Below the pieces are notes generated by a model that was given only the letters and a program-made list of their open reading frames with translations, did not search any database and was not told where the DNA came from. Positions 54,302 through 63,451 of a DNA stretch of 64,000 nt are shown here, piece by piece (position 1 is the stretch's first letter; each line of letters opens with the position of its first letter). The DNA comes from Shewanella aestuarii (GTDB lineage: Bacteria; Pseudomonadota; Gammaproteobacteria; Enterobacterales; Shewanellaceae): contig NZ_CP050314.1 of assembly GCF_011765625.1 (NCBI RefSeq), forward strand, positions 124,001-188,000, read 5' to 3'. The position numbers were made by a program, and so were the translations under genes.

Positions 54302-55066
54302 TTACATAGCCATTTTATCATTTTGATGTGAAATTGATCTAGGAAGGTGTTGTTTCGCAATAGACTCGTTAGCATCGAAAACCAATCGAAAATATGGATT
54401 AGAATTAGTTGATTTAATTTCATCTTGAATAACTTGATTGCAATCCACTTCAGATTCAATCAATTTATCGGAATAAGATTCACTTGATAGTTCTTCCTCT
54501 GATAAAGATAATTCATTGTCTTTAACACGTAGATCAAAATCATTCTCAGATTCAAATTCCTTTTTCATCTCACAATGCCAGCATTCATTTCTGATAACAT
54601 TAAAGTCCCTAATAAAACCATTATTGCAATCAGCACACTCACATTTATCAATAACTATAGTATGATCAATCACTCTTCTTATTAAGTATGAAAATCGGCT
54701 TATATCACAAATTTTTTGGGTAATTAATTCAGGGTAAAGAGTAATAGCCATCATCCATGTTGATGCAATATCATGAACATTAGGTTCTCTTCTTAAATTT
54801 AGATCGCCAGAAACTGCTGTATACATTTTAAATAAAATATTTGAATATTTAAACCCTTCTTTAGAGTGGGTCCAAGAAACATTTGACCCTCTTGAGAAAG
54901 ATAATGACTCATCCGTATATCTTACCTTTCTAATAAATTTTAGCGTTCCAAAAAGATGCTCATTAATGCACTTTGGATTCATACCAAGAGAATGCAATTT
55001 TAAAGCAAGAATGTTCTTAGCTAGGTTTGGCTCTGTATTTATTGATGAGTCAATTTCAAAGTTCAT
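54302..55066 (-). CDS. FlhC-like transcriptional activator (SetC/AcaC type)
   Basis: The 254-aa protein resembles FlhC: an N-terminal helical region (NILALKLHSLGMN), central FSRGSNVSWTHSKEGFKYSNILFKMY, and a zinc site KCECADCNNGF...ECWHC with Cys at 142/144/147 and 162/165, like CNCCGGNF...CSLC in FlhC. Beyond residue 170 an extra acidic tail (~80 aa) is present. In SXT and IncC elements FlhDC-like pairs (SetCD, AcaCD) activate the transfer genes. It lies 17 bp downstream of the FlhD-like gene, in the flhD-flhC order. Regulation of tra here is inferred from that parallel. Confidence 0.72.
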   Translation of the reverse strand: MNFEIDSSINTEPNLAKNILALKLHSLGMNPKCINEHLFGTLKFIRKVRYTDESLSFSRGSNVSWTHSKEGFKYSNILFKMYTAVSGDLNLRREPNVHDIASTWMMAITLYPELITQKICDISRFSYLIRRVIDHTIVIDKCECADCNNGFIRDFNVIRNECWHCEMKKEFESENDFDLRVKDNELSLSEEELSSESYSDKLIESEVDCNQVIQDEIKSTNSNPYFRLVFDANESIAKQHLPRSISHQNDKMAM

Positions 55067-55083
55067 AAAAGTATTCCTTCACT

Positions 55084-55722
55084 CTATATTGGCATAAATG
55101 AAAATAATGCATTTTCAATAACCAGGTCATTTGCTTTATTGTGAAAAGTTCTAAGTTCATTAAATTTTAAGTTTGGGTTTATTCTGAATATAGGGGGTAG
55201 CTCAGAAATTGAAACAAACTTATTTGGATTAAACCAATTGTCCTTTAGTCGATTAAGATGTTTTTTATTTATACCTAACACCAGCGAAGCGAACCCAGCA
55301 TCTGATAAAGTTAAATCCCCAACGCAAAATAAAAGTGCCGATTGAGCATTTAAAACATTCCTTAAAAGTGGTTCCTGTTCCGACTCTAAACAGTTTTTCA
55401 AATTTTCAGATTCAACATCATTTAAAAACTTGCAAGATGATTCTAACGAATCAATCCACTTAATAAAAAAACATTCATCGGGATCGGACCATGACTCTGA
55501 TGGTCGAGATATGGGAGACAAAATCCAGTAATTTAAATTGTCACATAAATCTGAAAATTCTGATTCGCCAATAGAAGATATAAACTGTAAAACATCATCA
55601 TTCATATTAAATGCTGAACGACAAGATAAAGGGTGAGCAGTGACAAGTTTATAGCATGCCATTAAAAAGCACTTCTGGCTTTCTAACATTGTACGATAAT
55701 AATGTTTACTCTTCTCAATCAT
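55084..55722 (-). CDS. FlhD-like partner activator (SetD/AcaD type)
   Basis: The start is set at ATG 55722, with AAGGATAAAAGGA just upstream; the open frame continues to 55935 but that part has Cys-rich non-protein-like sequence and overlaps repeated operator-like motifs. The 212-aa product ends with LLRNVLNAQSALLFCVGDLTLSDAGFASLVLGINKKHLNRLKDNW, which parallels FlhD 'SYLLLAQRLI..DKPSAMFRLGI...' in layout. It has an extra N-terminal ~100 residues. The similarity is weak alone; the FlhC-like gene directly downstream makes the pair convincing. Confidence 0.58.
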   Translation of the reverse strand: MIEKSKHYYRTMLESQKCFLMACYKLVTAHPLSCRSAFNMNDDVLQFISSIGESEFSDLCDNLNYWILSPISRPSESWSDPDECFFIKWIDSLESSCKFLNDVESENLKNCLESEQEPLLRNVLNAQSALLFCVGDLTLSDAGFASLVLGINKKHLNRLKDNWFNPNKFVSISELPPIFRINPNLKFNELRTFHNKANDLVIENALFSFMPI

Positions 55723-55788
55723 TCCTTTTATCCTTATTTGAAATTTTTTTTCAAACGAAACGAATGTCTTTCTCCTTGAAACACACCC

Positions 55789-55834
55789 TACACTCGATGG
55801 TGTGTTTTTTGAGCATGTTACACCCGATGGTATG
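55789..55834. promoter_or_regulatory. Paired operator-like repeats upstream of the FlhDC-like operon
   Basis: TACACTCGATGGTGTG (55789-55804) and TACACCCGATGGTATG (55819-55834) are direct copies 30 bp apart (three helical turns); each is itself an imperfect palindrome ACAC-N6-GTGT. They lie 67-112 bp before the start of the activator operon, a fitting place for a repressor or autoregulator. The protein that binds them is unknown. Confidence 0.6.
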
Positions 55835-55859
55835 TGTTTACAACAAATACCGTAAACAC
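55834..55859. repeat. Inverted repeat GTGTTTAC/GTAAACAC
   Basis: Perfect 8-bp arms 55834-55841 and 55852-55859. Its left side, GTTTACAACAAATA, resembles the motif repeated at 55992-56300, so it may be an outlying member of that array. Confidence 0.55.
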
Positions 55860-55991
55860 GCAAACAAATTGATACAAAACCAAACATAATCACAACCATC
55901 CCACACAATAAATTACAACTATATTTTCTAAGCAACAGATTTATAAGGGTAAAAATGGGACAGTCGTGGCGAGAAAGGAGGTTATAAGACG

Positions 55992-56300
55992 GTTTACAAC
56001 ATATGTAGAAAAATGCTTGATTTACGATTGAACAAAAAATATGTGTTGTTTACTACATATGTGACAATAAACCACTCAGTAGCCAATTTGATTGATTTCC
56101 AAAGACGGATTGAACTTATATATGATTTTTAGATATAAAATGAGTTTACAACAGATGTAGTAAAGCTATATCTACAGGTAGTTATTTTATTATTAGTTTA
56201 CAACATATGGACTAAAATGCTGCTTCCTTGTAATGCGTTTCTCTAGTTTGCTTTATCCTTCATGGTGTCGTTGTAAAGTCCAAGTTGTTTACTACAGATA
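55992..56300 (+). repeat. Five direct copies of GTTTACWACAKATG before the transfer operon
   Basis: Copies start at 55992, 56048, 56144, 56196 and 56287, all in the same orientation; four match the 14-bp consensus exactly and the last ends ATA. Spacings are 56, 96, 52 and 91 bp. Several are followed by a partial mirror (TAGTAAA). They lie in a 760-bp gene-free region between the divergent regulator operon and the mobI-traI operon. Possible roles: oriT accessory sites, iterons of a replication origin, or operators; see the findings for a resemblance to Ter sites. Confidence 0.8.
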
Positions 56301-56485
56301 GTAATGTAATAAATTAATTTCTTTTCTCTTCTTTGCTGTGCCTACTGCTGACGGCATGAGTCTTGTTGATTTTAAATATATTTACTGTTCATTTTTTAAC
56401 CACCTAAATTAGTGTTGCTAAATTCGAAACGCTATTTTGCTTTTGATCATCACTTACGTGATTTAATCAGACAGTATTCGAATAA
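56301..56485. other. Promoter-proximal region of the mobI-traI operon
   Basis: AT-rich, no coding. By analogy with IncC and SXT elements, where oriT lies just upstream of mobI, the region 55940-56485 is the best place for oriT in this window. No nick-site sequence is recognisable by eye. Confidence 0.4.
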
Positions 56486-57049
56486 ATGAGGTTGGCGGAA
56501 ATGATTGGAAGTAGTTCGCATCACGATTATACAACAATTGAAATGCTTGATGAGCACATCAATCAGTTGAAAGAGGCTAAAGAGAAGCTACATGCTGAAG
56601 CTGCAATTATGGTAGATGCGTACTGGAATGAATGGAAAGAAGAAAATAAGCGCATTCACAACCTTCGGCAAATTAAAGGTTCTGATGATTATGTCAACAC
56701 TGGGCGATTAGCTCCCCGCATATACTCACCATCGAATACTCAAAGGGTATATATAGAATGGTGGGACTACAGAAAACACCCTCTACGAAATAAAATTAAA
56801 TCATTTGGGAAAAGAATTAAACCAAACAAGAATGGCTATACATGGGCATGTGTAGCTAAAAATGCAAATGTTTGGGAAAAAAAATACTTTTTGAAATACG
56901 AGCAACATTTAGACCGAATGAGAGTTTCGATAAACCTAATTTGTGACCAAATAAATAGTCTCCATAAAGTAAAGCGTTTGACCGAGAAAAAAATCAAACT
57001 TGAAATTGAAAATACTAACTCAATGAGCGAGGAATACAATAATGGCTAA
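56486..57049 (+). CDS. MobI-like auxiliary mobilisation protein (putative)
   Basis: The 187-aa basic protein has an N-terminal coiled coil (residues ~20-45), then a Trp/Tyr-rich middle (RVYIEWWDYRKHP, GYTWACVAKNANVWEKKYF) and a helical C-terminus. Size, charge, this W/Y pattern and its position first in a traI-traD operon recall MobI of SXT and IncC plasmids, an oriT-recognition factor. The likeness is from memory and moderate. The next gene overlaps it by eight bases. An alternative is an unrelated DNA-binding accessory protein. Confidence 0.5.
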   Translation: MRLAEMIGSSSHHDYTTIEMLDEHINQLKEAKEKLHAEAAIMVDAYWNEWKEENKRIHNLRQIKGSDDYVNTGRLAPRIYSPSNTQRVYIEWWDYRKHPLRNKIKSFGKRIKPNKNGYTWACVAKNANVWEKKYFLKYEQHLDRMRVSINLICDQINSLHKVKRLTEKKIKLEIENTNSMSEEYNNG

Positions 57050-57797
57050 ATCTCCTGAAAATAAATCAAAAGATGTTAATGTACGTCGTAAAACTGGCGT
57101 TGTTCGACTTTCATTTAAATCTGAATCAACTTTTTTATATATGAGAAGCAATCAAGGATCAATTCTAAACAATGCTATGTATAGAATGGCTGAACTTTTT
57201 AAATTGACATCGACATCATATGACAAAGTTGTTTTTAATCAAATTAAAGAATGGTTTGATACAGAGATAATTGAAGTTGCAACAAAAGAAATTGAATCCT
57301 TGCGCAACCAATTAACAGAACTTCAAAATGAAGTTGATACTGGATTGGAATTTATCAATGTAAAAAACCCTAATATGACACTGGACTTCGATGTTATTCA
57401 TAAAAGTCATGGTGAAATTTTTAACATTGTAAGCAAGATTGATTTCTTAATGGATGATATAGAAACTTTGTTATTAACAGGTATCGACGATGATGATGAC
57501 ATTGAAGGTGCCAGCCGAAATCAAATGAATCTAATTCTTAATAACATTTCGAAAAAAATATTTACCGTCACTAAACCTGGTAAACGTAATGGCGGTCCAT
57601 TTAATACAATGTATTTCGTCCAACAGTTGAAGCTTGGTGTGTTTTCTTTATATCCTGAAAAAAATATAGAGGAACAATCAATTGAAAAAACTGACATCAC
57701 GAATGCCAAATCGACTGAAGAAAGCTTAATAAAAGAGTTTGATAAAGGCCAGAGTGATATTGTTGTTAATCAAAATGAATTGGCTGAGGCTGTATAA
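57042..57797 (+). CDS. Conserved transfer-operon protein (DUF1845/AcaB-like?)
   Basis: The 251-aa protein has a basic N-terminus (NVRRKTGVVRLSF), an amphipathic helical centre (LRNQLTELQNEVDTGLEF, IFNIVSKIDFLMDDIETLLLTGI) and a segment GPFNTMYFVQQLKLGVFSLYP. The layout is reminiscent of the DUF1845 family of conjugative elements (which includes AcaB), but I cannot confirm it. It overlaps the MobI-like gene by eight bases and ends exactly at the traI start, so it is cotranslated with transfer genes. Confidence 0.45.
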   Translation: MAKSPENKSKDVNVRRKTGVVRLSFKSESTFLYMRSNQGSILNNAMYRMAELFKLTSTSYDKVVFNQIKEWFDTEIIEVATKEIESLRNQLTELQNEVDTGLEFINVKNPNMTLDFDVIHKSHGEIFNIVSKIDFLMDDIETLLLTGIDDDDDIEGASRNQMNLILNNISKKIFTVTKPGKRNGGPFNTMYFVQQLKLGVFSLYPEKNIEEQSIEKTDITNAKSTEESLIKEFDKGQSDIVVNQNELAEAV

Positions 57798-60298
57798 TGC
57801 TAAAGGTAATGATGTGGTCAAAAAAAGTATCCGATAACTTTCGAGATATAATTGGAAACTTAAATAAAAAAGACCACATCGAAGCGCTTAGGGTAGATGA
57901 AGAGAAGTTAGATGCATTACTTCACTACCCAATTAAACCTTCAGCTATTCCTTTAGTAAGCATTGAATCTTTATATCGTAGACACAAAGAAAAAATACGA
58001 TATATCGAAAGAGATATTCCATTAGTTAAGGTTGGTAGCGAGTTTAATACTACTGATATGGTTGAAGCAGTAATTAAAAATTTTATTGCCTATTGTCATT
58101 TGCTTCCTGCTTCTGAAATGGATCATCATCGATATATAGGTGGATTATTAGAACATTCGTTAGATGTTTCTATTCGAGCATTACAAGTTGCTATGGGTGC
58201 AACGCTAGATGAAGAGCGTGAAATAGACCTCGATCAGAAAAGAAAGCCACGATACGAATATGCCGCATGGTTATGTGGGTTGCTCCATGATGCCGGTAAA
58301 ATAATTTCCAACATGACAGTTTATGATCCTAAGTCGGACAAACAATGGCAACCATTAAATAGCAATTTGTACGATTGGGCTAAAATAGAAGGCATTTCAG
58401 AATATTCTGTTTCACATAATAAAAACCGCATCCATAACGAACATGAAACTAACTCCATCCACTTTCTATCATTTGTTATTAGTGATAGTGCCAAAAAATA
58501 TTTGATTGGTGATGGCGATGGTAGTGATGATCTCTATTCAAAAATTACACAAACCCTCATCGGTTATCACTCAAACAAAGGATACCTATACAACGCTGTA
58601 AGAAAAGCTGATGGTGCATCTACTTATGCTGATTATGCCCGCGTGTGGCTGCATGATTCTCATCGAGACAAGTCGATGGTGAGTGCTGTTGTCGATGTAT
58701 TACGAACACTCTATTTTGAATGGACGACCAACAAACCAACCTCGGAAGTATTTTTCCTGAACGGTGAAGTTTACCTTGAAATGACAAAGCCATTTAAAGA
58801 CGTCATCGCAAAATGTAGAGAGCTCAAGATTCCAGTGCCAAGTTCGCCAAAGACTTTAATAGAAATTTTAATAGATAAGCGCATCATCGGCAAAGTCTCT
58901 GACAAGTCTACCTTTGGCAATTTATATGTAGGCAATTTTACGGAGCAAGATATACATCAATTTAGTCAAGATAGAACTGGACCAATGGCAAGTACAAGCC
59001 CCAAAGCCGTGGTCAAATTTGTTTGGGTTAATTTCATTATTGGTGACAATCCAATTCCAGACGACGCACAAGGCGCTTTACGTTACAACAGTGTTAAATC
59101 AGAGAACACGCACACCTTATTTGGTCGAAATACATCAAAAATTATTTACCCCATATCAACAGAAACTAAAGCTAACGAACCTGTTTCAGAAGAAGTCTCA
59201 CAAAGCACATCTCAAATTGAGAGTGATTCTAATGTTGATAAAAATCAAATCAAAATTGATACGAATAAACCCATGCCTGCACCAGCAAAAATGAAGGTGG
59301 GGAAAAGTGCTACCAAGGTTAATAAAACGAGCAATCCGCCAGAATCTAAAGCTAAGTCGAGTAACAAAAATGATGTTGATGAAACCATAGTTCAACAATC
59401 AATCGACAAATCAAATGAAGATATAAATCAACAGAAATCTGAGTCTGAGAGTACGGATAAGGCTAAAGTCACTAAGAAGAAAAAGGCAAGCAAAAGTGTA
59501 AAGAAGAAACTTGATAACAATGTTGAAGCTTCAAATGAAGAACCGAAATCACCTGCAATTCAAAATGAGTTACCTATTGTTGAAGTTGAACAATCAAAAC
59601 CAGCTTGGGTCGGTAAACGTGTAATCAAGCAAATTGACCTAGTTCTACTAGAACTGCACACCACACAAAATACCAGTGTGGTGACACTCATAGGTGCCGA
59701 TGTAGCTGTGTCACTAGAATACCTTGCAAACGCATGTAGCCAATCAAGCAAAGAAGTTATTAAAGAGGCTGAATATTTAGCTATCACCAAATCAAGCAAA
59801 ACGCTGCCAAAAAAAGTGGAAATTAACGGTCAATTGCAAAAAATTATTGTACTAAATGATGTTGTGGCCACTGAGTTCAAATACCTAGCAGATACTTCAA
59901 TTCGAGCTGAAGAGACTACTCCCGCACAATTAGTTAATGCCGCAAATGGCGGTCAGACTACAACGGTTGAAAGCTCTACAGACAATAATGAAGGTAAAAA
60001 GAGTGAAGATGATTCAGAAGTTATTGAAACAAATCAACAATCAAATAACACATCAAATGATTTAGATAATCATAGTTTACCAGAAAACCTAGATTATAAA
60101 GTCGAGCGGGTTGATTCATTCCTAAGCCGGTTATCTGAAGAATTTCCAAGCATATCTTTAGTTACAGTTAGACCATATCTAAAGAACTTAAATATACACC
60201 CATTCATTGATGATGATGGAAATCTAAATGTAAAAATAAAATCTGCTGAAGAAGATGAGCTTATATACAGAATCAAGCAAGGAATTATGAATGATTAA
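57797..60298 (+). CDS. traI: TraI, MOBH-family relaxase
   Basis: The 833-aa protein begins with the TraI_2 (MOBH) domain: the metal-binding HHRYIGGLLEHSLDVS (His 110-111) and the HD motif LLHDAGK (His 164-Asp 165), followed by a conserved W/F-rich region to ~400. A Lys/Ser/Asp-rich linker (about 450-600) precedes a small C-terminal winged-helix-like domain (about 600-690) and a second one (~770-830). MOBH relaxases nick oriT and pilot the strand to the recipient. Length is between SXT TraI (~716) and R27 TraI (~1011). It overlaps traD by eight bases. Confidence 0.92.
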   Translation: MLKVMMWSKKVSDNFRDIIGNLNKKDHIEALRVDEEKLDALLHYPIKPSAIPLVSIESLYRRHKEKIRYIERDIPLVKVGSEFNTTDMVEAVIKNFIAYCHLLPASEMDHHRYIGGLLEHSLDVSIRALQVAMGATLDEEREIDLDQKRKPRYEYAAWLCGLLHDAGKIISNMTVYDPKSDKQWQPLNSNLYDWAKIEGISEYSVSHNKNRIHNEHETNSIHFLSFVISDSAKKYLIGDGDGSDDLYSKITQTLIGYHSNKGYLYNAVRKADGASTYADYARVWLHDSHRDKSMVSAVVDVLRTLYFEWTTNKPTSEVFFLNGEVYLEMTKPFKDVIAKCRELKIPVPSSPKTLIEILIDKRIIGKVSDKSTFGNLYVGNFTEQDIHQFSQDRTGPMASTSPKAVVKFVWVNFIIGDNPIPDDAQGALRYNSVKSENTHTLFGRNTSKIIYPISTETKANEPVSEEVSQSTSQIESDSNVDKNQIKIDTNKPMPAPAKMKVGKSATKVNKTSNPPESKAKSSNKNDVDETIVQQSIDKSNEDINQQKSESESTDKAKVTKKKKASKSVKKKLDNNVEASNEEPKSPAIQNELPIVEVEQSKPAWVGKRVIKQIDLVLLELHTTQNTSVVTLIGADVAVSLEYLANACSQSSKEVIKEAEYLAITKSSKTLPKKVEINGQLQKIIVLNDVVATEFKYLADTSIRAEETTPAQLVNAANGGQTTTVESSTDNNEGKKSEDDSEVIETNQQSNNTSNDLDNHSLPENLDYKVERVDSFLSRLSEEFPSISLVTVRPYLKNLNIHPFIDDDGNLNVKIKSAEEDELIYRIKQGIMND

Positions 60299-62204
60299 CA
60301 ATAGAAGTGCATTGACGCATACAGAAACCTTATTTAGACCGCTTTTAGAGCTAAACAGTGCGTATATCTATATTGGAGCTGGTATAGCAACTGGTGTGAT
60401 TGCTGGTGTAGACGCAATTGATGGCACCAGTTTAGCGACTCCCTCATTAATCGCGGGTGGATTGATAGGAACTGGATTAGTAAAGTTAATTAACGCATTC
60501 CCACTAATGAAGCGACAAATTGGACTTTACGTTAATAAGTTAGAGTTCATTGATATAGAAATTGTACGATTCTTGAATCGCTGGAAAGATAACAGTGATG
60601 TCACTCAATTTGCATTCAAAGAGAAAAGAGAAATCTATATTGGCAATGGTTTTGAGTGGGAACCAGAGCATGCGCAGCGTGCTTATCAGATCATGGATAT
60701 GACATCTAATCTAAAAGAAATGGAAATTCCATTCGCACTAAAGCCCTATATCAACAAATACAAAAAATCGACTAAGGCGATGGGCGGCAAAACTTGGATT
60801 CATGCGATTGGTAATGAGGAGCGTCAATTGGTCCATGAGGAGGCATTTTTTGGACACTCATTTATCACAGGACAAGTTGGTTCAGGGAAAACAACGTTGC
60901 TTAGGATGCTAGGCACAGGATTTCTACATTTAGGTCATAGCTTAATCATCATCGATCCAAAAGATGATAAGCAACTAAAAAATGGCATAATTGACGAAAT
61001 GAAAGCATTGGGTATTTTTGATAAATTCTATGAATTTTGCCCTGCTAGACCGAGCGAGTCTTGCTCTATCGATATACTCAAAAACTTTGCAACACCTGCT
61101 GAAATCCCTACCCGTATAGCCAGTTTATTAAAATCTGGCAAAACCGGTTCTGATACCTTTATTGACTTTGGTTGGCAAACTATCAGTCAAATCACGGATG
61201 GCATGATTTACTGTCACGAAGCCCCCAAATTAACTGAAATTTATCGTTACATGCGCTCAGGAAAATCTGAGTTACTAGAAAAAGTGATGTCTGTATTCTA
61301 TGAGCGAAAATTTGGCGCCCACTGGCGCGAACAAGAAATGCCTAAGATGCTGGAAATGGGCGAAAGTTTAATCGAGGGAATGGTAGCCTATTACACAACA
61401 AGAATACCGAGCACAGAGAAAGTTGCAGCCGTTGACGATGTGATTCAATTTGTCACACACAACCATGAACATGCTCAAAAAATGCTGGCAAGTGTTTTTC
61501 CATTATTCAAAGTGTTATGCACAAATCCATTAAATAAATTGCTTTCACCAAATCGTGAAACTGACGATGTAAATAAGATAATTGACATTAAGCGCGTCAT
61601 ATTAGATGGCGGTGTTATTTATTGTGCTCTTAACTCATTAAACGATCCAAAAACCGCCGGGCAACTAGCAAAGTTGCTCTTAGCTGATATTTCATCTTGT
61701 TTAGGTGACAGATATAACTATGGAGATGGTAAAGAACGTCGAGTATCAATTTTGGTAGATGAAGTGCATGCGGCGGTTGCTGGAAATGATGCACTGCTAA
61801 ATAACCTAGCGCAAGGTCGAGCTGCTGGTGCACAGTTCATTCTAAGTACACAGTCAATACCAGATTTAGTTGATATGACAGATCAAGCTACAGCTGAGCG
61901 CTACTTAGCATTATGCAATAACTTCATCTCAATGAAGGTGACAGATAAAACAACACAAGAATATGTATCTGCGCAATTCAATCAAACTAACATCCAAACC
62001 GTTGGCGTCCAATACTCAATTCAATCGGCTACGGGTCAGGCTTTGACAGAATTTAGCGGTGGATACAAAGAAAATATCACCAAGACACGCGAAGATATGT
62101 TTCCACCAAATTTATTGGCAGATTTGCCAAAGTTACAGTATGTGGCTCGACTCGCAAATGGACAAAAACTTAAATGCAAACTGCCAATCATACAGGGGGC
62201 TTAA
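60291..62204 (+). CDS. traD: TraD, type IV coupling ATPase
   Basis: The 637-aa protein has two N-terminal membrane segments (about 24-42 and 48-66), Walker A GQVGSGKTT at 194-202 and Walker B ILVDE ending at 491, with downstream QGRAAGAQFILSTQSIPDL typical of coupling proteins. It links the TraI-DNA complex to the secretion channel. Size and operon position (after traI) match SXT/IncC TraD. Confidence 0.93.
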   Translation: MINNRSALTHTETLFRPLLELNSAYIYIGAGIATGVIAGVDAIDGTSLATPSLIAGGLIGTGLVKLINAFPLMKRQIGLYVNKLEFIDIEIVRFLNRWKDNSDVTQFAFKEKREIYIGNGFEWEPEHAQRAYQIMDMTSNLKEMEIPFALKPYINKYKKSTKAMGGKTWIHAIGNEERQLVHEEAFFGHSFITGQVGSGKTTLLRMLGTGFLHLGHSLIIIDPKDDKQLKNGIIDEMKALGIFDKFYEFCPARPSESCSIDILKNFATPAEIPTRIASLLKSGKTGSDTFIDFGWQTISQITDGMIYCHEAPKLTEIYRYMRSGKSELLEKVMSVFYERKFGAHWREQEMPKMLEMGESLIEGMVAYYTTRIPSTEKVAAVDDVIQFVTHNHEHAQKMLASVFPLFKVLCTNPLNKLLSPNRETDDVNKIIDIKRVILDGGVIYCALNSLNDPKTAGQLAKLLLADISSCLGDRYNYGDGKERRVSILVDEVHAAVAGNDALLNNLAQGRAAGAQFILSTQSIPDLVDMTDQATAERYLALCNNFISMKVTDKTTQEYVSAQFNQTNIQTVGVQYSIQSATGQALTEFSGGYKENITKTREDMFPPNLLADLPKLQYVARLANGQKLKCKLPIIQGA

Positions 62205-62206
62205 AA

Positions 62207-62776
62207 ATGGAATTAGTACCCTATTATTACGAGCCGATAAATATCCCGATGGGTCATGAAGGAGTCTCTTCAATTATCCAAAATTTGAACAACCTTGTTG
62301 GGGGTATTGATTACATTGTTAACAATAATGTTTCATTTTTAGACAGTACCATTTTAAAGGCAGATTTAGCTTGGGGTGACGACGAAGAAGAGCATACCGA
62401 AGATAAGTTTAGACGTTTTTGCAATTCAATACTGAGCGATCTCAGTGAACTTACTAATTATTGTGTAACTTACAAAATGAAAAGCAATGAGGTAACGCAT
62501 TGGGATTGTATCACACAAACGCTGCCAGATTTTATCGATGAGCAGATGAGCGGTTATACCTATAAGAAATCAAAATGTAAATGTTTTGAAGTTAAAGCTA
62601 GATGTAAATGCTTTCAAATCAGATATGTAGAGCGCCAATCATTTATTGATAAGCATTACGTTGGGATGATGTTATGTCATCACATTTTTAATAGACGTTG
62701 GCTAAATATACTTGGATTACCGATGCCTGGCCGCGAGAGAGTTTACACACTAAAAACTCAACAAACTAACATGTAG
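62207..62776 (+). CDS. TraJ-position protein of the transfer operon
   Basis: The start is ATG 62207 (MELVPYYYEP), preceded by AGGGGG; an upstream in-frame ATG at 62174 lies inside traD and is unlikely. The 189-aa soluble protein has clustered Cys in KSKCKCFEVKARCKCF and a C-terminal FNRRWLNILGLPMPGRERVY. It occupies the place of the small gene that follows traD in SXT, IncC and IncHI elements. It is not recognised beyond that; the Cys-Lys-Cys pairs may bind metal. Confidence 0.6.
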   Translation: MELVPYYYEPINIPMGHEGVSSIIQNLNNLVGGIDYIVNNNVSFLDSTILKADLAWGDDEEEHTEDKFRRFCNSILSDLSELTNYCVTYKMKSNEVTHWDCITQTLPDFIDEQMSGYTYKKSKCKCFEVKARCKCFQIRYVERQSFIDKHYVGMMLCHHIFNRRWLNILGLPMPGRERVYTLKTQQTNM

Positions 62777-62788
62777 GTGAATAAGAGA

Positions 62789-63448
62789 ATGTCAGAACTC
62801 ATACATGAACATGGACTCAGTAAATTATTCAGTGTGTTATTACTGATATTTACCGCATCATTAGCAGTAATTCTTACCGTCGTGCCGAGCTCATCATTTC
62901 AGCGAGAAGTCGAGAGTGAAGTAAAGTCGTTGGCATTGCTTGTTGATCTACCACAATGGCTAGAAGTCACCAACCTTGTCACCACTAGATATTCAGAGCA
63001 TTACATTCAAAGCGGCATTCAGGATAACATTTCCGATGCTTTGCTGCCAAAAAGTAGCTACAAAATCAAAGAGATTGTCGAAAAATATAAAGGCGATTTC
63101 ATTCTAAGTCGTGTAGTTAATAACCTTCATATTTTGGCATATCAGATGACATATCGAATTACGATTTTAGGGTTCTGGTTATTTTTACTATTACCTTACT
63201 TCATCGCTATTATCCATGATGGCTATACCGAGCGCAGAATCAAAATGTATGAGCCTAAACAAATTTCCATTAAGGGTTCACGAATTTGGACTCGTTCAAT
63301 CGTCTATATAGTTATATTGGTATTTAGCTATCTCGTTATACCAAACTTTATGGGTGTAACGGTTGCAGCTTGGTTTCCGTTAATCATGTTGTTGGCCACA
63401 GGCTATGCAATTAAGAAAACAATCTCAAATTACATGAAGGTAGCATAA
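62789..63448 (+). CDS. DUF4400-family integrating-element membrane protein
   Basis: The start is placed at ATG 62789 with AGGTGA eight bases upstream; a GTG at 62777 is the alternative. The 219-aa protein has four hydrophobic segments (about 12-32, 128-150, 165-190 and 192-208) and the stretch IAIIHDGYTERRIKMYEP characteristic of DUF4400 proteins of conjugative elements, which follow traD. The role is unknown; probably part of, or accessory to, the transfer channel. Confidence 0.75.
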   Translation: MSELIHEHGLSKLFSVLLLIFTASLAVILTVVPSSSFQREVESEVKSLALLVDLPQWLEVTNLVTTRYSEHYIQSGIQDNISDALLPKSSYKIKEIVEKYKGDFILSRVVNNLHILAYQMTYRITILGFWLFLLLPYFIAIIHDGYTERRIKMYEPKQISIKGSRIWTRSIVYIVILVFSYLVIPNFMGVTVAAWFPLIMLLATGYAIKKTISNYMKVA

Positions 63449-63451
63449 AAA

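Noticed and set aside
55723..55935. N-terminal extension of the FlhD-like protein
   Set aside because: The extension is Cys-rich, covers the paired operator-like repeats and the GTGTTTAC inverted repeat, and a good ribosome site precedes ATG 55722.
62174..62206. Upstream start for the gene after traD
   Set aside because: It lies inside the traD coding end and has no ribosome site; AGGGGG precedes ATG 62207.
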